From positions 160,206 to 224,205 of the forward strand of contig CBDCWQ010000004.1 of the NCBI GenBank assembly GCA_965223435.1: a DNA stretch of 64,000 nt, in the 5' to 3' direction. The translations under genes and the position numbers were made by a program. Positions 52,304 to 61,025 of this stretch are shown here, piece by piece. The number at the start of each line of letters is the position of its first letter. Position 1 is the first letter of the stretch. Under the pieces are notes generated by a model. That model searched no databases, had not been told where the DNA came from, and saw nothing but the letters and a program-made list of their open reading frames with translations. The DNA is from CBDCWQ01 sp965223435. GTDB lineage: Bacteria > Myxococcota > Kuafuiibacteriia > Kuafuiibacteriales > Kuafuiibacteriaceae.

Positions 52304-53626
52304 ATGAAGATTGCACCGAATGCAGTTCACGAAACCCTGCGGCGGTCCATGTTGGTCGACGGGTATCCGCTGGTTTTTGATATCGCCGGCAGCCATGGCC
52401 AGTATCTCAAGGATGCGGCGACCGGGCGCGAGTATCTCGATTTTTTCACCTTCTTTGCGTCTCGGCCGGTCGCGTTTGGGCACCCCAAACTTCAAGACCC
52501 GGCGTATCTTGCGCGTCTCACCGAGGCCGCGGGTGTCAAGCCGAGCAACTGCGACACCTACTCGGTTCCGTACGCCGAGTTTGTGGAGACCTTTCGCCGA
52601 CACGTGATGCCGGAGGGCATGAAACATCTCTTTTTTGTGTCCGGTGGTTCGTTGGCGGTGGAAAACGCACTCAAGGCGGCCTTCGACTGGAAGGTTCAGA
52701 AAAATCTGTCGCGGGGTCTCGGTGAACGGGGGCATCACGTGGTGCACTTTGAGCAGGCCTTTCACGGACGAAGCGGCTACACGCTGTCGTTGACCAACAC
52801 CACCGACCCCCGAAAAACGCAGTACTATCCGAAGTTTGATTGGCCTCGGATTCCGGCCCCCGCCGAACGCTTTCCCGAAACGCCACAGAACTTGGCGGAC
52901 GTTGAAGAGGCGGAGTCGTCGGCGCTCCAAGCGCTTGACGAGGTCTATGAGCGGCTGGGTGAGGCAGAAATCGCGGCCATCATCGTGGAGCCCGTTCAGT
53001 GTGAGGGCGGTGACCGCCATCTTCGTTCCCAGTTTTTGGCCCGGCTGCGAGAAGTGGCGGATGACCGCGAGGCCTTGTTGATCTTCGATGAGGTCCAGAC
53101 CGGCATGGGCTCATCGGGCACGTGGTGGATTTCAGAGCAGCTCGGGGTTCAACCCGACCTGACCGCTTTTGCCAAACGGGCGCAGACCGGGGGGGTGATG
53201 GCCGGGCCGCGTCTGGATGAGGTCGACAGCGTGTTTCGGGTCAGTTCGCGGATCAGCAGTACGTTTTCGGGCAATCTCGTCGATTTCGTTCGGGCCCAGC
53301 GGTACGTTGAAATTGTGCTCGAGGACAAGCTTTTGGGGAACGCAAAGGCTGAGGGCGCGTTTTTGCGCCAAGGCTTAGAAGCTTTGGTGCGGCGCTTTCC
53401 CTGGGTCGACAATCCGCGAGGGCGTGGTCTTCTGCTTGCGTTTGATCTCCCCAACCGAGCGGTTCGTGATGAGCTGCTTCACGAAACCCAGGAAGAGGGT
53501 CTTTTGGTTCTCGGGTGTGGGGAACGTTCGCTCAGGCTCCGACCTGCGCTGGACGTGTCGCGGGCCGATTCCGAGCGTGCGCTCGAGATCTTGGAATGTG
53601 CCCTCAAGAAAGTGGAGCCTCAATAG
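52304..53626 (+). CDS. lat: L-lysine 6-aminotransferase
   Basis: A 440-residue class III aminotransferase. ATG 52304 has a GAGG-type site 6 bases upstream. Features: PLP-phosphate segment VSGGSLAVENALKAAFDWK, EPVQCEGGD and FDEVQTGMGSSGTWW, and the PLP lysine in TAFAKRAQTGG. The ISSTFSGNLVDFVRAQRYVEI segment is typical of lysine epsilon-aminotransferases (Lat). The enzyme moves the epsilon-amino group of lysine to 2-oxoglutarate, giving aminoadipate semialdehyde (cyclising to piperideine-6-carboxylate). The next gene, 22 bases on, encodes the matching aldehyde dehydrogenase, so the pair forms a lysine to 2-aminoadipate route. Confidence 0.92.
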   Translation: MKIAPNAVHETLRRSMLVDGYPLVFDIAGSHGQYLKDAATGREYLDFFTFFASRPVAFGHPKLQDPAYLARLTEAAGVKPSNCDTYSVPYAEFVETFRRHVMPEGMKHLFFVSGGSLAVENALKAAFDWKVQKNLSRGLGERGHHVVHFEQAFHGRSGYTLSLTNTTDPRKTQYYPKFDWPRIPAPAERFPETPQNLADVEEAESSALQALDEVYERLGEAEIAAIIVEPVQCEGGDRHLRSQFLARLREVADDREALLIFDEVQTGMGSSGTWWISEQLGVQPDLTAFAKRAQTGGVMAGPRLDEVDSVFRVSSRISSTFSGNLVDFVRAQRYVEIVLEDKLLGNAKAEGAFLRQGLEALVRRFPWVDNPRGRGLLLAFDLPNRAVRDELLHETQEEGLLVLGCGERSLRLRPALDVSRADSERALEILECALKKVEPQ

Positions 53627-53648
53627 GGTCCGTGATACGCCCATCGCG

Positions 53649-55259
53649 ATGGCGCGGGCGATACATGTCGAAAAAAACGGACCTTTTCCGCCAACGGTTG
53701 TGATCCGCAACCTGATCGACGGCGAAGAATGTCAGGCCCAAAACGAAGAAAGCTTCAAGGCCTTGTCTGCCTGCAATACGGCCGACTGCGTGGGTATTGC
53801 GCCTCGCTCCCAAAAGGCTGACGTCGACCTTGCTCTGGCGGCCGCGGGCGCGGCCTCTTCGTCGTGGGCTGAGGTTCCGGCGCCGGTTCGGGGCGAAATC
53901 GTGGGACGCATCGGAGATGCGATTGCGGTCCATAAGGAGCGTTTAAGTCGGATCATCTGTCGAGAGATCGGGAAGCCGATGCGCGAGGCTCGTGGTGAGG
54001 TTCAAGAGGCCATCGACACCGCACACTTTTTCCGTTCGGAGGGCCGCCGCTTATACGGGCAAACGGTTTATTCGGAGATGCCCAACAAGGAGCTGTTCAC
54101 CTACCGCCGCCCCCTCGGGGTTGCGGCGATGATCACTGCGGGCAACTTCCCGATGGCGGTGCCCTCCTGGAAGATTCTCCCCGCGCTCATTTGTGGCAAC
54201 ACCGTAGTCTGGAAGCCTTCGGAGGACGCGCCGACCATCGCATACTTGTTTGGTCGCCTCATGGACGATGCGGGGGTTCCCAAAGGGGTGGTCAATATCG
54301 TTCACGGTGAGGGCCAAAACGGCGCGGGCGAGGCGCTCTTGGAGGGGGTCGACCAAGGGAAGGTGCACAAGTTTTCGTTTACGGGCAGCACCCAGGTCGG
54401 ACGGTTGGTGGGTGAGGTCTGCGGACGAAACCTTCAGGTTCCTTCGCTCGAGCTTGGTGGTAAAAATCCGATGGTTGTGCTCCGCGATGCCGATCTCGAT
54501 GCCGCTTTAGAGGGGGTTATCTTTTCGGGTTTTGGGACGGGGGGGCAGCGCTGCACGTCGTTGGGCAATCTCATCTTAGACCGGCCCATCGCCGACACCT
54601 TTGTAAAGCGTTTGATCGCCAAGGTTTCGGCGATCAAAGTCGGGGACCCGACGCAAGCTGAAGACGTTCTGTACGGTCCGTTGATCGCGGAACGGTTTTT
54701 TGAGCGGTTTATGGCGCACTATGCGATGGCCCGCGCCGACGGCGCGCGGCTCTTGACCCGTGAGGGGCGCATCACCGAAGGGAACCGTCCACCCGATTTT
54801 GTCGGGGATCCCGCGGGAGGGTATTACGTGTTTCCGGCGGTTTGGGGCGACGTGACCATGGAGATGAAAGTCGCCCAAACCGAGGTCTTTGGTCCCACCA
54901 TCAACGTGGTGGTGGTCGATGGTTTTGACGAAGCGCTCTCGGCGGCAAACGGAACGCCCTACGGTCTTTCCTCCTCGTGCTACACCGTGGATCCCAGCTT
55001 GATCCTCAGGTTTAAAAACGGCATCCGCGCGGGCATGACCAGCATCAACAACACCACCAGCGGCGCCGAAGCGCACCTGCCGTTTGGGGGTGTGGGTTGG
55101 TCCGGCAACGGGACCCGAGAATCGGGTATCTGGGTGCTCGATGCCTACACCCGATGGCATGCGGTCAACGCCGACATGGGCGGACGCCTCCAGCTGGCGC
55201 AAATCGATGTGGATTTTGGTGAGGCTCGAGAGCCCACAGACCTATCCGTGCTTGCCTGA
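53649..55259 (+). CDS. aldehyde dehydrogenase, probable aminoadipate-semialdehyde dehydrogenase
   Basis: A 536-residue NAD(P)-dependent aldehyde dehydrogenase. Motifs: ITAGNFPMAVPSWKILPAL and VVWKPSEDAP (cofactor binding), FTGSTQVGRLVG, LELGGKNP with the general-base Glu, GGQRCTSLGN with the catalytic Cys, and EVFGPTINVVV. The pairing with lat makes 2-aminoadipate-6-semialdehyde (piperideine-6-carboxylate) the most likely substrate. In actinomycetes the equivalent lat-pcd pair feeds beta-lactam precursors; no beta-lactam genes are visible here, so lysine degradation is favoured. ATG 53649 is 22 bases after the lat stop. Confidence 0.9.
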   Translation: MARAIHVEKNGPFPPTVVIRNLIDGEECQAQNEESFKALSACNTADCVGIAPRSQKADVDLALAAAGAASSSWAEVPAPVRGEIVGRIGDAIAVHKERLSRIICREIGKPMREARGEVQEAIDTAHFFRSEGRRLYGQTVYSEMPNKELFTYRRPLGVAAMITAGNFPMAVPSWKILPALICGNTVVWKPSEDAPTIAYLFGRLMDDAGVPKGVVNIVHGEGQNGAGEALLEGVDQGKVHKFSFTGSTQVGRLVGEVCGRNLQVPSLELGGKNPMVVLRDADLDAALEGVIFSGFGTGGQRCTSLGNLILDRPIADTFVKRLIAKVSAIKVGDPTQAEDVLYGPLIAERFFERFMAHYAMARADGARLLTREGRITEGNRPPDFVGDPAGGYYVFPAVWGDVTMEMKVAQTEVFGPTINVVVVDGFDEALSAANGTPYGLSSSCYTVDPSLILRFKNGIRAGMTSINNTTSGAEAHLPFGGVGWSGNGTRESGIWVLDAYTRWHAVNADMGGRLQLAQIDVDFGEAREPTDLSVLA

Positions 55260-55279
55260 ACCGTCGAATCAGGCGAGCG

Positions 55280-56074
55280 ATGGCTCCGGTGATGGACATT
55301 CAGGAGATCACGGATAGAGAACGGATTTCGGACCTGCTTTCGCAAACCCCCATGACGCTGCTCGAGGCGCTGGATGAAAATGTGCTCGGTCGGGAGGGTT
55401 CGGTCAGCGTTTTTGCGGAAGACACCCCCGATCCAGCAAATATGCTGGTGGTTCGGTGGGGCCAACAAAATCTAGGCCTTGGAAGTGTGGCCAGTTTGGT
55501 GGCGCGGCGGGTCTTTGAGCTTCAAGGGCTGGTGACCGCGTTTCCTCGGGACCGCGGCCCCTTTGAGCTCCTGGTTCCCTTTTGGGCGTCGGGGGTGCTG
55601 CAGGCCGAGCTTGGGGCGGAGCCTTTGGGGGTTGAGGCCCGTTACTTCGTGAGCCGGGCTTCGCTTGCTGAGGCCCGTGCGGTCGGCCAATGCGAGCGCA
55701 TCACCGACCACGCGATTGTGCGGCCGATGTTCCCAAAACTTGCGGCCGATACCCCGGTCCAGGTCTTGTCGCTCGCCGGTCAGCTGCAGGCGGTGGCCGC
55801 GGTGACCCACCTCAGGGCCAATATCGCGCGGCTTTCGGTCTACACCGTCGAAGAGGCCCGGGGTCGGGGATTTGGTCGCGCGGTCCTGGTCGCCCTGGCC
55901 GATGAACTTCTGGCGCACGGGATGGTGCCCAGTGTCGCCCTGAATCTGTCCGACGAGCCGGCCGCGCGCATGGTCGAGGGTGCGGGTTTTCGGCAGGACC
56001 ACACCTTTATGAAGGTCTCGGTGAAACGACGTCGGGAGGGCGAGAATCCCCACCTGGGAATCCTGCAGACCTAG
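55280..56074 (+). CDS. GNAT-family N-acetyltransferase (FR47-like)
   Basis: A 264-residue protein. The C-terminal third has the GNAT core: LSVYTVEEARGRGFGRAVLVAL (acetyl-CoA-binding RGxGFG-type loop) and PSVALNLSDEPAARMVEGAGFRQ (late strand and helix). The N-terminal domain is divergent. It follows the aldehyde dehydrogenase gene by 20 bases and may belong to the same operon. The acceptor substrate cannot be predicted from sequence. Confidence 0.85.
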   Translation: MAPVMDIQEITDRERISDLLSQTPMTLLEALDENVLGREGSVSVFAEDTPDPANMLVVRWGQQNLGLGSVASLVARRVFELQGLVTAFPRDRGPFELLVPFWASGVLQAELGAEPLGVEARYFVSRASLAEARAVGQCERITDHAIVRPMFPKLAADTPVQVLSLAGQLQAVAAVTHLRANIARLSVYTVEEARGRGFGRAVLVALADELLAHGMVPSVALNLSDEPAARMVEGAGFRQDHTFMKVSVKRRREGENPHLGILQT

Positions 56075-56301
56075 CTGTCAGGCTGAGGCGCACGCCACCC
56101 AACCGACCCGGTTTGGGTCGTATTCATGAGAATTCCATGACGCACTGCGAAAAGCGGTACGCAGAGGGTTTTCATCATCGGTCGAGTGATCCTGCCCGTC
56201 TTGCACACGTTTCGCTGCCCGCCGTCGTTGGCCCGGCCATTGCTGTACGAGGGGGTCAGTGAGGGGACGCGCTTTTGCGAGTTAACCCTAAGAACAAGAT
56301 C

Positions 56302-57375
56302 ATGACGACCCATCCATCTTTGATTCCGACCCACCTAGGCATGCATCGACCCCGATCGGGCCCCACCCAGCGGGTGGCGGTGCTCCTGAACGGCAACGCC
56401 AAAAAAGTGACCGAGCGCGTGCGCAGAAAATTCGAGAGGCTTGTGCCTCCCGAAGACCTGTTTTTCTCGCGAACCATCGATGAGGCGCGTCGTTACGCCC
56501 TCGAGATCATTGACGGTGGTTACCGAACGGTGATGGTGGGTGGCGGCGACGGCACGGTTGCCCATGCTATGAATCTGTTGCTCGAGGCGGCCCGTGTCCG
56601 CGGATTGTCGAAAGACGGACTGCCGAGCATCGGGATCTTGCGGCTTGGCACGGGGAACGGATTGGCTGCCCTGAGCGGTGCGGGTCGACCGGTTGAAGAA
56701 GTGCTTCGGGCCCTCGCGGGGGAGCCTGGGCCCTCGCATGCCCTCCGTTTGGTTGAAGACACCGCTTCGGGCTGGGTCTGTCCCTTCGCCAGCATTGGCT
56801 ACGACGCCCAGGTGTTGTGTGACTACGTCGACTTTCTCGAGAGCCAAACCACCGCGATGGGCCAGAAGTTCGCGCGGAGTTTTGCGGGTTATGTGTACAC
56901 CATCGGTGCGCGAACCATTCCGACCGAGCTCAAGGCTGAGCGTTCGCATTTTCGGATTGTCTCCACGGGGCAAAGTTCGATCATTGATCCCGAGTCGCAA
57001 GAGGAGATTCCGCTGGCGCGCGGGGCCACGATGTTTGAGGGCAACGCGCGGGCCATCGCGCTCGGCACGTCTCCCTTTTATGGGTATGCACTGAAGGTCC
57101 TTCCCTTTGCCCGGCGCCGCAACGATCGTTTTCATCTTCGGGTGTCGATGGCCTCCATCTCGTATTTGCTGACCCATCTGCCCAGCCTCTGGAGCGGAAA
57201 GCTCCGGACCCCTCAGTTTGTGGATTTCTTGACGGATGGGGTCACCATTGAGAGCAGTGTGCCTCTTCCCTTTCAAATGGCCGGCGAAGCGTGCGGCCGG
57301 CGAGACCGACTGGATCTGAGGCTTGCGGATCGGGCTTTTGGCCTGGTTGAGGGCGCCAAGAAGATGGCGGCCTGA
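56302..57375 (+). CDS. lipid kinase of the YegS/BmrU diacylglycerol kinase family
   Basis: About 357 residues. The catalytic domain has VAVLLNGNAKK at the start, VGGGDGTVAHAMN (nucleotide-binding GGGDGT) and GILRLGTGNGLA. The C-terminal domain includes ASIGYDAQVL and ends in a beta-rich half (VPLPFQMAGEACGRRDRLDLRL) as in YegS. It phosphorylates a membrane diacylglycerol-type lipid, cytoplasmic face. ATG 56302 is preferred; an in-frame ATG at 56341 would still include the whole kinase. Confidence 0.9.
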   Translation: MTTHPSLIPTHLGMHRPRSGPTQRVAVLLNGNAKKVTERVRRKFERLVPPEDLFFSRTIDEARRYALEIIDGGYRTVMVGGGDGTVAHAMNLLLEAARVRGLSKDGLPSIGILRLGTGNGLAALSGAGRPVEEVLRALAGEPGPSHALRLVEDTASGWVCPFASIGYDAQVLCDYVDFLESQTTAMGQKFARSFAGYVYTIGARTIPTELKAERSHFRIVSTGQSSIIDPESQEEIPLARGATMFEGNARAIALGTSPFYGYALKVLPFARRRNDRFHLRVSMASISYLLTHLPSLWSGKLRTPQFVDFLTDGVTIESSVPLPFQMAGEACGRRDRLDLRLADRAFGLVEGAKKMAA

Positions 57376-57444
57376 GCACCCTCGTCTGAAGTGTCGGTCG
57401 TATTTCGGCCACTGGGGCTGAGGGTCTGGTAGATTCGCCACGCG

Positions 57445-58470
57445 GTGTCCGGTTCTGAGGTCGACATTCCCTTCGACGTGCTCAGTCACGAGCACGGCCT
57501 CAGGCTGGATGTGTTTCTCACCCGCCGGGTGCGGCGCATGTCACGTTCCTTGGCGGCCCGTATCATTCGACTTCGTCGGGTTCGGTGTGTGGCCGAGGCC
57601 GGTGAGCACCGCGACGCTGGATTGTTGCTGAAGCCATCCACGCGTGTCTTTGAGGGCGACCGGGTGATCATGAAACGCCGGAAGCTGCCCGAGGGGCCGA
57701 CCGACGGCATTGTGGTTCCCACGGTGTACGAAGACGAAGATCTGTTGGCGGTGAGCAAACCGGGCGATCTGGTGGTGCATCCGACGGCGTCCGCGTACAA
57801 CCGAACGTTGATTCGCATTTTGCGGGCGCGCTTCGGCGACGAGCGTCTCGATTTAGCCCATCGTATTGACAAAGAGACCTCGGGCTTGGTCCTGGTGGCC
57901 CGCCATATGGCTGCGTCCTCGGCCTTGGCGACGCAATTTGCCGAGCGAAGCGTAGAGAAGTCCTATTTGGCCATCGTGCTTGGCAACCCCACCCGGACGC
58001 GGTTTTTGGTCGACGTGCCGCTTCGCCTGGTGCCAGGCAGTGAGTCTGGGGTCATGATGGAGGTCGGGGGCGCCGGGGCCTATCCGGCCGAGACCGAGGT
58101 CGAGGTCCTTTCCCAGGGGAACCGGGCGGCGCTGGTGCGGGTTCATCCGAAGACCGGCCGCCAGCACCAGATCCGAGTGCATCTTTTGCATGCCGGACAC
58201 CCGATCCTCGGCGACAAGCTCTATCTTGGCGGCGAAGCGTTTTTTTTGAAGGCCGCGGGCGCGCGGCTTGACCCGCAAGAGATCGTGGGCGCGGTCGGTC
58301 ACTCTCGCCAGGCCCTCCACGCGTGGGGCGCTCGCTTTTGCCACCCCACTCGGGGGGAGCCGCTGCATCTGTTTGCGCCGCCCCCCCCTGATTTTGTCGC
58401 GCTCGGACGCCGTTATGGACTCCGGGAGGCGGTGTCGCCTGCTCTCGGGCCGCCGGGGGAATGCCCGTGA
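57445..58470 (+). CDS. RluA-family 23S rRNA-type pseudouridine synthase
   Basis: A 341-residue protein from GTG 57445. An S4-like N terminus (LRLDVFLTRRVRRMSRSLAARIIR) precedes the synthase domain. The catalytic motif is HRIDKETSGLVLVA, where Asp attacks the target uridine. The family also shows RVHPKTGRQHQIRVHLLHAGHPILGDKLY. RluA-family members modify U746, U955/2504/2580 or U1911/1915/1917 of 23S rRNA; which one cannot be told. It overlaps the response regulator start by 10 bases. Confidence 0.93.
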   Translation: MSGSEVDIPFDVLSHEHGLRLDVFLTRRVRRMSRSLAARIIRLRRVRCVAEAGEHRDAGLLLKPSTRVFEGDRVIMKRRKLPEGPTDGIVVPTVYEDEDLLAVSKPGDLVVHPTASAYNRTLIRILRARFGDERLDLAHRIDKETSGLVLVARHMAASSALATQFAERSVEKSYLAIVLGNPTRTRFLVDVPLRLVPGSESGVMMEVGGAGAYPAETEVEVLSQGNRAALVRVHPKTGRQHQIRVHLLHAGHPILGDKLYLGGEAFFLKAAGARLDPQEIVGAVGHSRQALHAWGARFCHPTRGEPLHLFAPPPPDFVALGRRYGLREAVSPALGPPGECP

Positions 58471-59174
58471 GTGCGGATACGATTTTGGTCGTGGAAGATG
58501 AACACGACCTTGCGGTCACGCTCCAATACAATCTGGTCCGTGATGGTTACGATGTTCGTTTGGCTTCGACGGCCGAGCAAGCGCTTTTGGAGGTGGAGCG
58601 CACTCCGCTGCCCGAGCTGGTTTTGCTCGACCTGATGCTCCCCGACCTCTCGGGCACGGAGGTTTGCCGGCGGATAAGGAGCAATGCGGCCACCCGCCAT
58701 ATCCCGATCATCATGCTGACTGCGCGAGGCGAAGAAATCGATCGGGTGGTCGGTTTTGAAGTGGGTGCCGACGACTACGTGACCAAACCCTTTAGCGTGC
58801 GCGAGTTGAAGCTTCGCATTCGGGCGGTGCTCAGGCGGGCGGGGCCCACGGGGGAGCCCGGAGCGAGCATTCGTTTTGGCCGACTCAGCATCGACCGAGA
58901 TGGGCACCGCGTGTGGGTGGACGACCAAGAAGTGATCTTGACTGCGCTTGAATTTCGTCTCTTGGCCCTCTTGGTCGAACGCCGAGGTCGCGTTCAGTCT
59001 CGCGATCGGCTTCTGACCGACGTTTGGGGCATCAGTGCTGACGTGACGACCCGAACCGTCGATACCCACGTCAAGCGGGTTCGGCACAAGCTGGGGGCTG
59101 CGGGTCCATACATTGAGACCTTGCGCGGGGTGGGCTACCGGTGCCGTGCCGAGCCAGGCGGAGACAGCGTGTGA
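58461..59174 (+). CDS. OmpR/PhoB-family response regulator
   Basis: A 237-residue protein. The receiver has EDE near the N terminus, phospho-acceptor Asp in LVLLDLMLPDLSG, Thr in MLTARGEE and Lys in YVTKPFS. The winged-helix output domain carries VILTALEFRLLALLVERRG and TRTVDTHVKRVRHKLG, typical of PhoB. It starts inside the end of the pseudouridine synthase gene and its stop overlaps the kinase start (GTGA), so the pair is co-translated. Confidence 0.93.
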   Translation: MPVSADTILVVEDEHDLAVTLQYNLVRDGYDVRLASTAEQALLEVERTPLPELVLLDLMLPDLSGTEVCRRIRSNAATRHIPIIMLTARGEEIDRVVGFEVGADDYVTKPFSVRELKLRIRAVLRRAGPTGEPGASIRFGRLSIDRDGHRVWVDDQEVILTALEFRLLALLVERRGRVQSRDRLLTDVWGISADVTTRTVDTHVKRVRHKLGAAGPYIETLRGVGYRCRAEPGGDSV

Positions 59175-60919
59175 AGCTTGGTGTTCGCGGGCAGTTCTTT
59201 TTTGTTTCTCTGTTCTTGATTCTGGGTGCGGTGCTTCTCAGCGGTGTCTACCTGGAGCGCAGACTCCGGGTCTTTTGTGAAGCCACCATTGAAGAGGCCC
59301 TGCTCCGCATGGCGCACGTGGCGCGCGACTGGGTGGAGGCTGCACCCGGGTTGACCGACCTCGCGAGCGCCGAGTCTTTGGCGGATCGTTTGGGGGATTC
59401 CAGCGGCGCGCGCATCACCATCATTCGTTTGGACGGTGTGGTGTTGGGAGATTCCAAACTCGATGTCATCGATGCGCCACCAGACAACCATGGCAGCCGT
59501 CCGGAGGTGCGCGAGGCCATTCTTCGTGGCCGAGGCCGCGCCCGTCGGTATAGCAGCACCCTACACACCGAGATGCTGTATGTGGCCTTGCGTTTTAACC
59601 GGCAAGACAACCGGGGCGTGCTTCGGGTTGCGCGTTCTTTGGTGGATGTGGAAGCCTCGGTGGCCCACCTTCGAAAATTCCTTTTTGTGGCGGGGGCCTT
59701 CGGTTTTTTGGTCGCCGCTTTGATGAGTGGGTTTGCCTCTCATCTGTGGTCCCGCCGGGTGCGCGCCTTGGTGCACCATGCCAGAAGCCTTGCCCGCGGC
59801 GAGAATGTGCCGCGGCCCCTGGTGATTTCGACCCAAGACGAATTCGGTGGCCTTGCGGGTTCGTTTAACAAAATAGCCGCTGCGCTTGACCGAACGGTGG
59901 CCGATCTTGCGAATGAGCGCAACCGTCTGCAGACGGTTCTCGAGGGCATGACCGAGTCGGTGTTGGCCCTCGACGCCGAACGACGCATCACCTTGATGAA
60001 CCAGGCCGCCATGAAACTTTTGGGGGTGGCGGGGCCGCCCGAAAACCGGAGTCTCCTCGACGCGGTTCGGGTACCCGCCTTGGTTGAGTTGGTCTCGGCG
60101 TCCCAGGGGGGCGAGACCCAAAGTAGAGAGTTCGACCTTCCGGGTCCGGTACCGAGGCGCGTCTTGGCCCACGCGGCACCGCTTACCGAAGCGAAGGGCA
60201 GCTTGGTTGTGATGCACGACGTGACCGAAGTTCGACGACTGGAGGCCGTCCGGCGTGATTTTGTGGCCAATGTATCGCATGAGCTTCGAACCCCGGTCAG
60301 TGTGGTGCAAGCCAACGCAGAGACCCTGCTCGCCGGGGCTATTCATGACAAAGAAGGTCGGCTCGCTTTTGTGGAGGCCATCCAGCGCAGCGCAGCGCGT
60401 CTGGCAGATCTGGTTTCGGATCTCCTTGATCTATCGCAGATCGAAGCCGGAAAGACGGCTATCGAGCGCACCCCGTTGGGCCTTTTTTTGGTGGTGAAAA
60501 AGGCCGTCGGTCTCATTTCTACCCGCGCCGAGGCCAAGCGAATTGAGATTCGATACGACATTGCCGACGATGTTTCGGTGCTGGCGGACCGGCAAGCCTT
60601 GGACCAGGTGTTGGTGAATCTTTTAGACAACGCGGTCAAGTATACCCCCGCAGATGGGGTGGTTGAGATTGTGGCAACCCAAGAAAGCACCCACGTCTTG
60701 GTCGAGATTTCAGACGACGGCCCAGGCATCGCCAAAAAGCATGCGGAGCGAATTTTTGAGCGATTCTACCGGGTCGATCCCGGCCGTTCGCGGGCGCTCG
60801 GGGGTACGGGGCTCGGTTTGTCCATCGTCAAGCATTTGGTCGAGGCCATGGAGGGCACGGTGGGGTACCGCGCTCGGGAACGTGGTTCGATTTTTTGGTT
60901 CAGGCTTTGTCGACGCTGA
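59171..60919 (+). CDS. PhoR-like sensor histidine kinase with HAMP and PAS domains
   Basis: 582 residues from GTG 59171. The order is a transmembrane span (FFVSLFLILGAVLLSGV), a periplasmic sensor of about 130 residues with a CACHE-like fold, a second span, HAMP (residues about 185-250), PAS (about 260-320), HisKA (FVANVSHELRTPVSVVQ) and HATPase_c (LLDNAVKYTP, DDGPGIAKKH, GGTGLGLSIVKH). The domain order is that of PhoR. The first 17 codons of an 85-bp duplicated segment (60859-60943) are the end of this gene. Phosphate genes are not adjacent, so the signal is not proven. Confidence 0.93.
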   Translation: MKLGVRGQFFFVSLFLILGAVLLSGVYLERRLRVFCEATIEEALLRMAHVARDWVEAAPGLTDLASAESLADRLGDSSGARITIIRLDGVVLGDSKLDVIDAPPDNHGSRPEVREAILRGRGRARRYSSTLHTEMLYVALRFNRQDNRGVLRVARSLVDVEASVAHLRKFLFVAGAFGFLVAALMSGFASHLWSRRVRALVHHARSLARGENVPRPLVISTQDEFGGLAGSFNKIAAALDRTVADLANERNRLQTVLEGMTESVLALDAERRITLMNQAAMKLLGVAGPPENRSLLDAVRVPALVELVSASQGGETQSREFDLPGPVPRRVLAHAAPLTEAKGSLVVMHDVTEVRRLEAVRRDFVANVSHELRTPVSVVQANAETLLAGAIHDKEGRLAFVEAIQRSAARLADLVSDLLDLSQIEAGKTAIERTPLGLFLVVKKAVGLISTRAEAKRIEIRYDIADDVSVLADRQALDQVLVNLLDNAVKYTPADGVVEIVATQESTHVLVEISDDGPGIAKKHAERIFERFYRVDPGRSRALGGTGLGLSIVKHLVEAMEGTVGYRARERGSIFWFRLCRR

Positions 60920-60943
60920 ATCGGCGCGTCGGGTTGCGAACCG
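60859..60943 (+). repeat. left copy of 85-bp direct repeat flanking the ATPase-nuclease gene
   Basis: Nearly the same sequence as 62684-62769 (roughly 85% identity, one 1-base indel). It covers the last codons of the PhoR-like gene and continues past its stop. On the minus strand it still encodes RRFSVDKA followed by a stop, the end of the amidohydrolase gene, now non-functional here. Confidence 0.85.
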
Positions 60944-61025
60944 CTACGACGGGCAACGCCTTCGAGAGAACCACCTCTCCAAAGTGCGAAGAAGAGGCTC
61001 CCTGCCGTCTGGCTCGTACGGAACG

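Noticed and set aside
52139..53020. N-terminal extension of the PAP2 gene to 53020
   Set aside because: It runs antisense through the lysine aminotransferase gene and has no membrane or PAP2 features.
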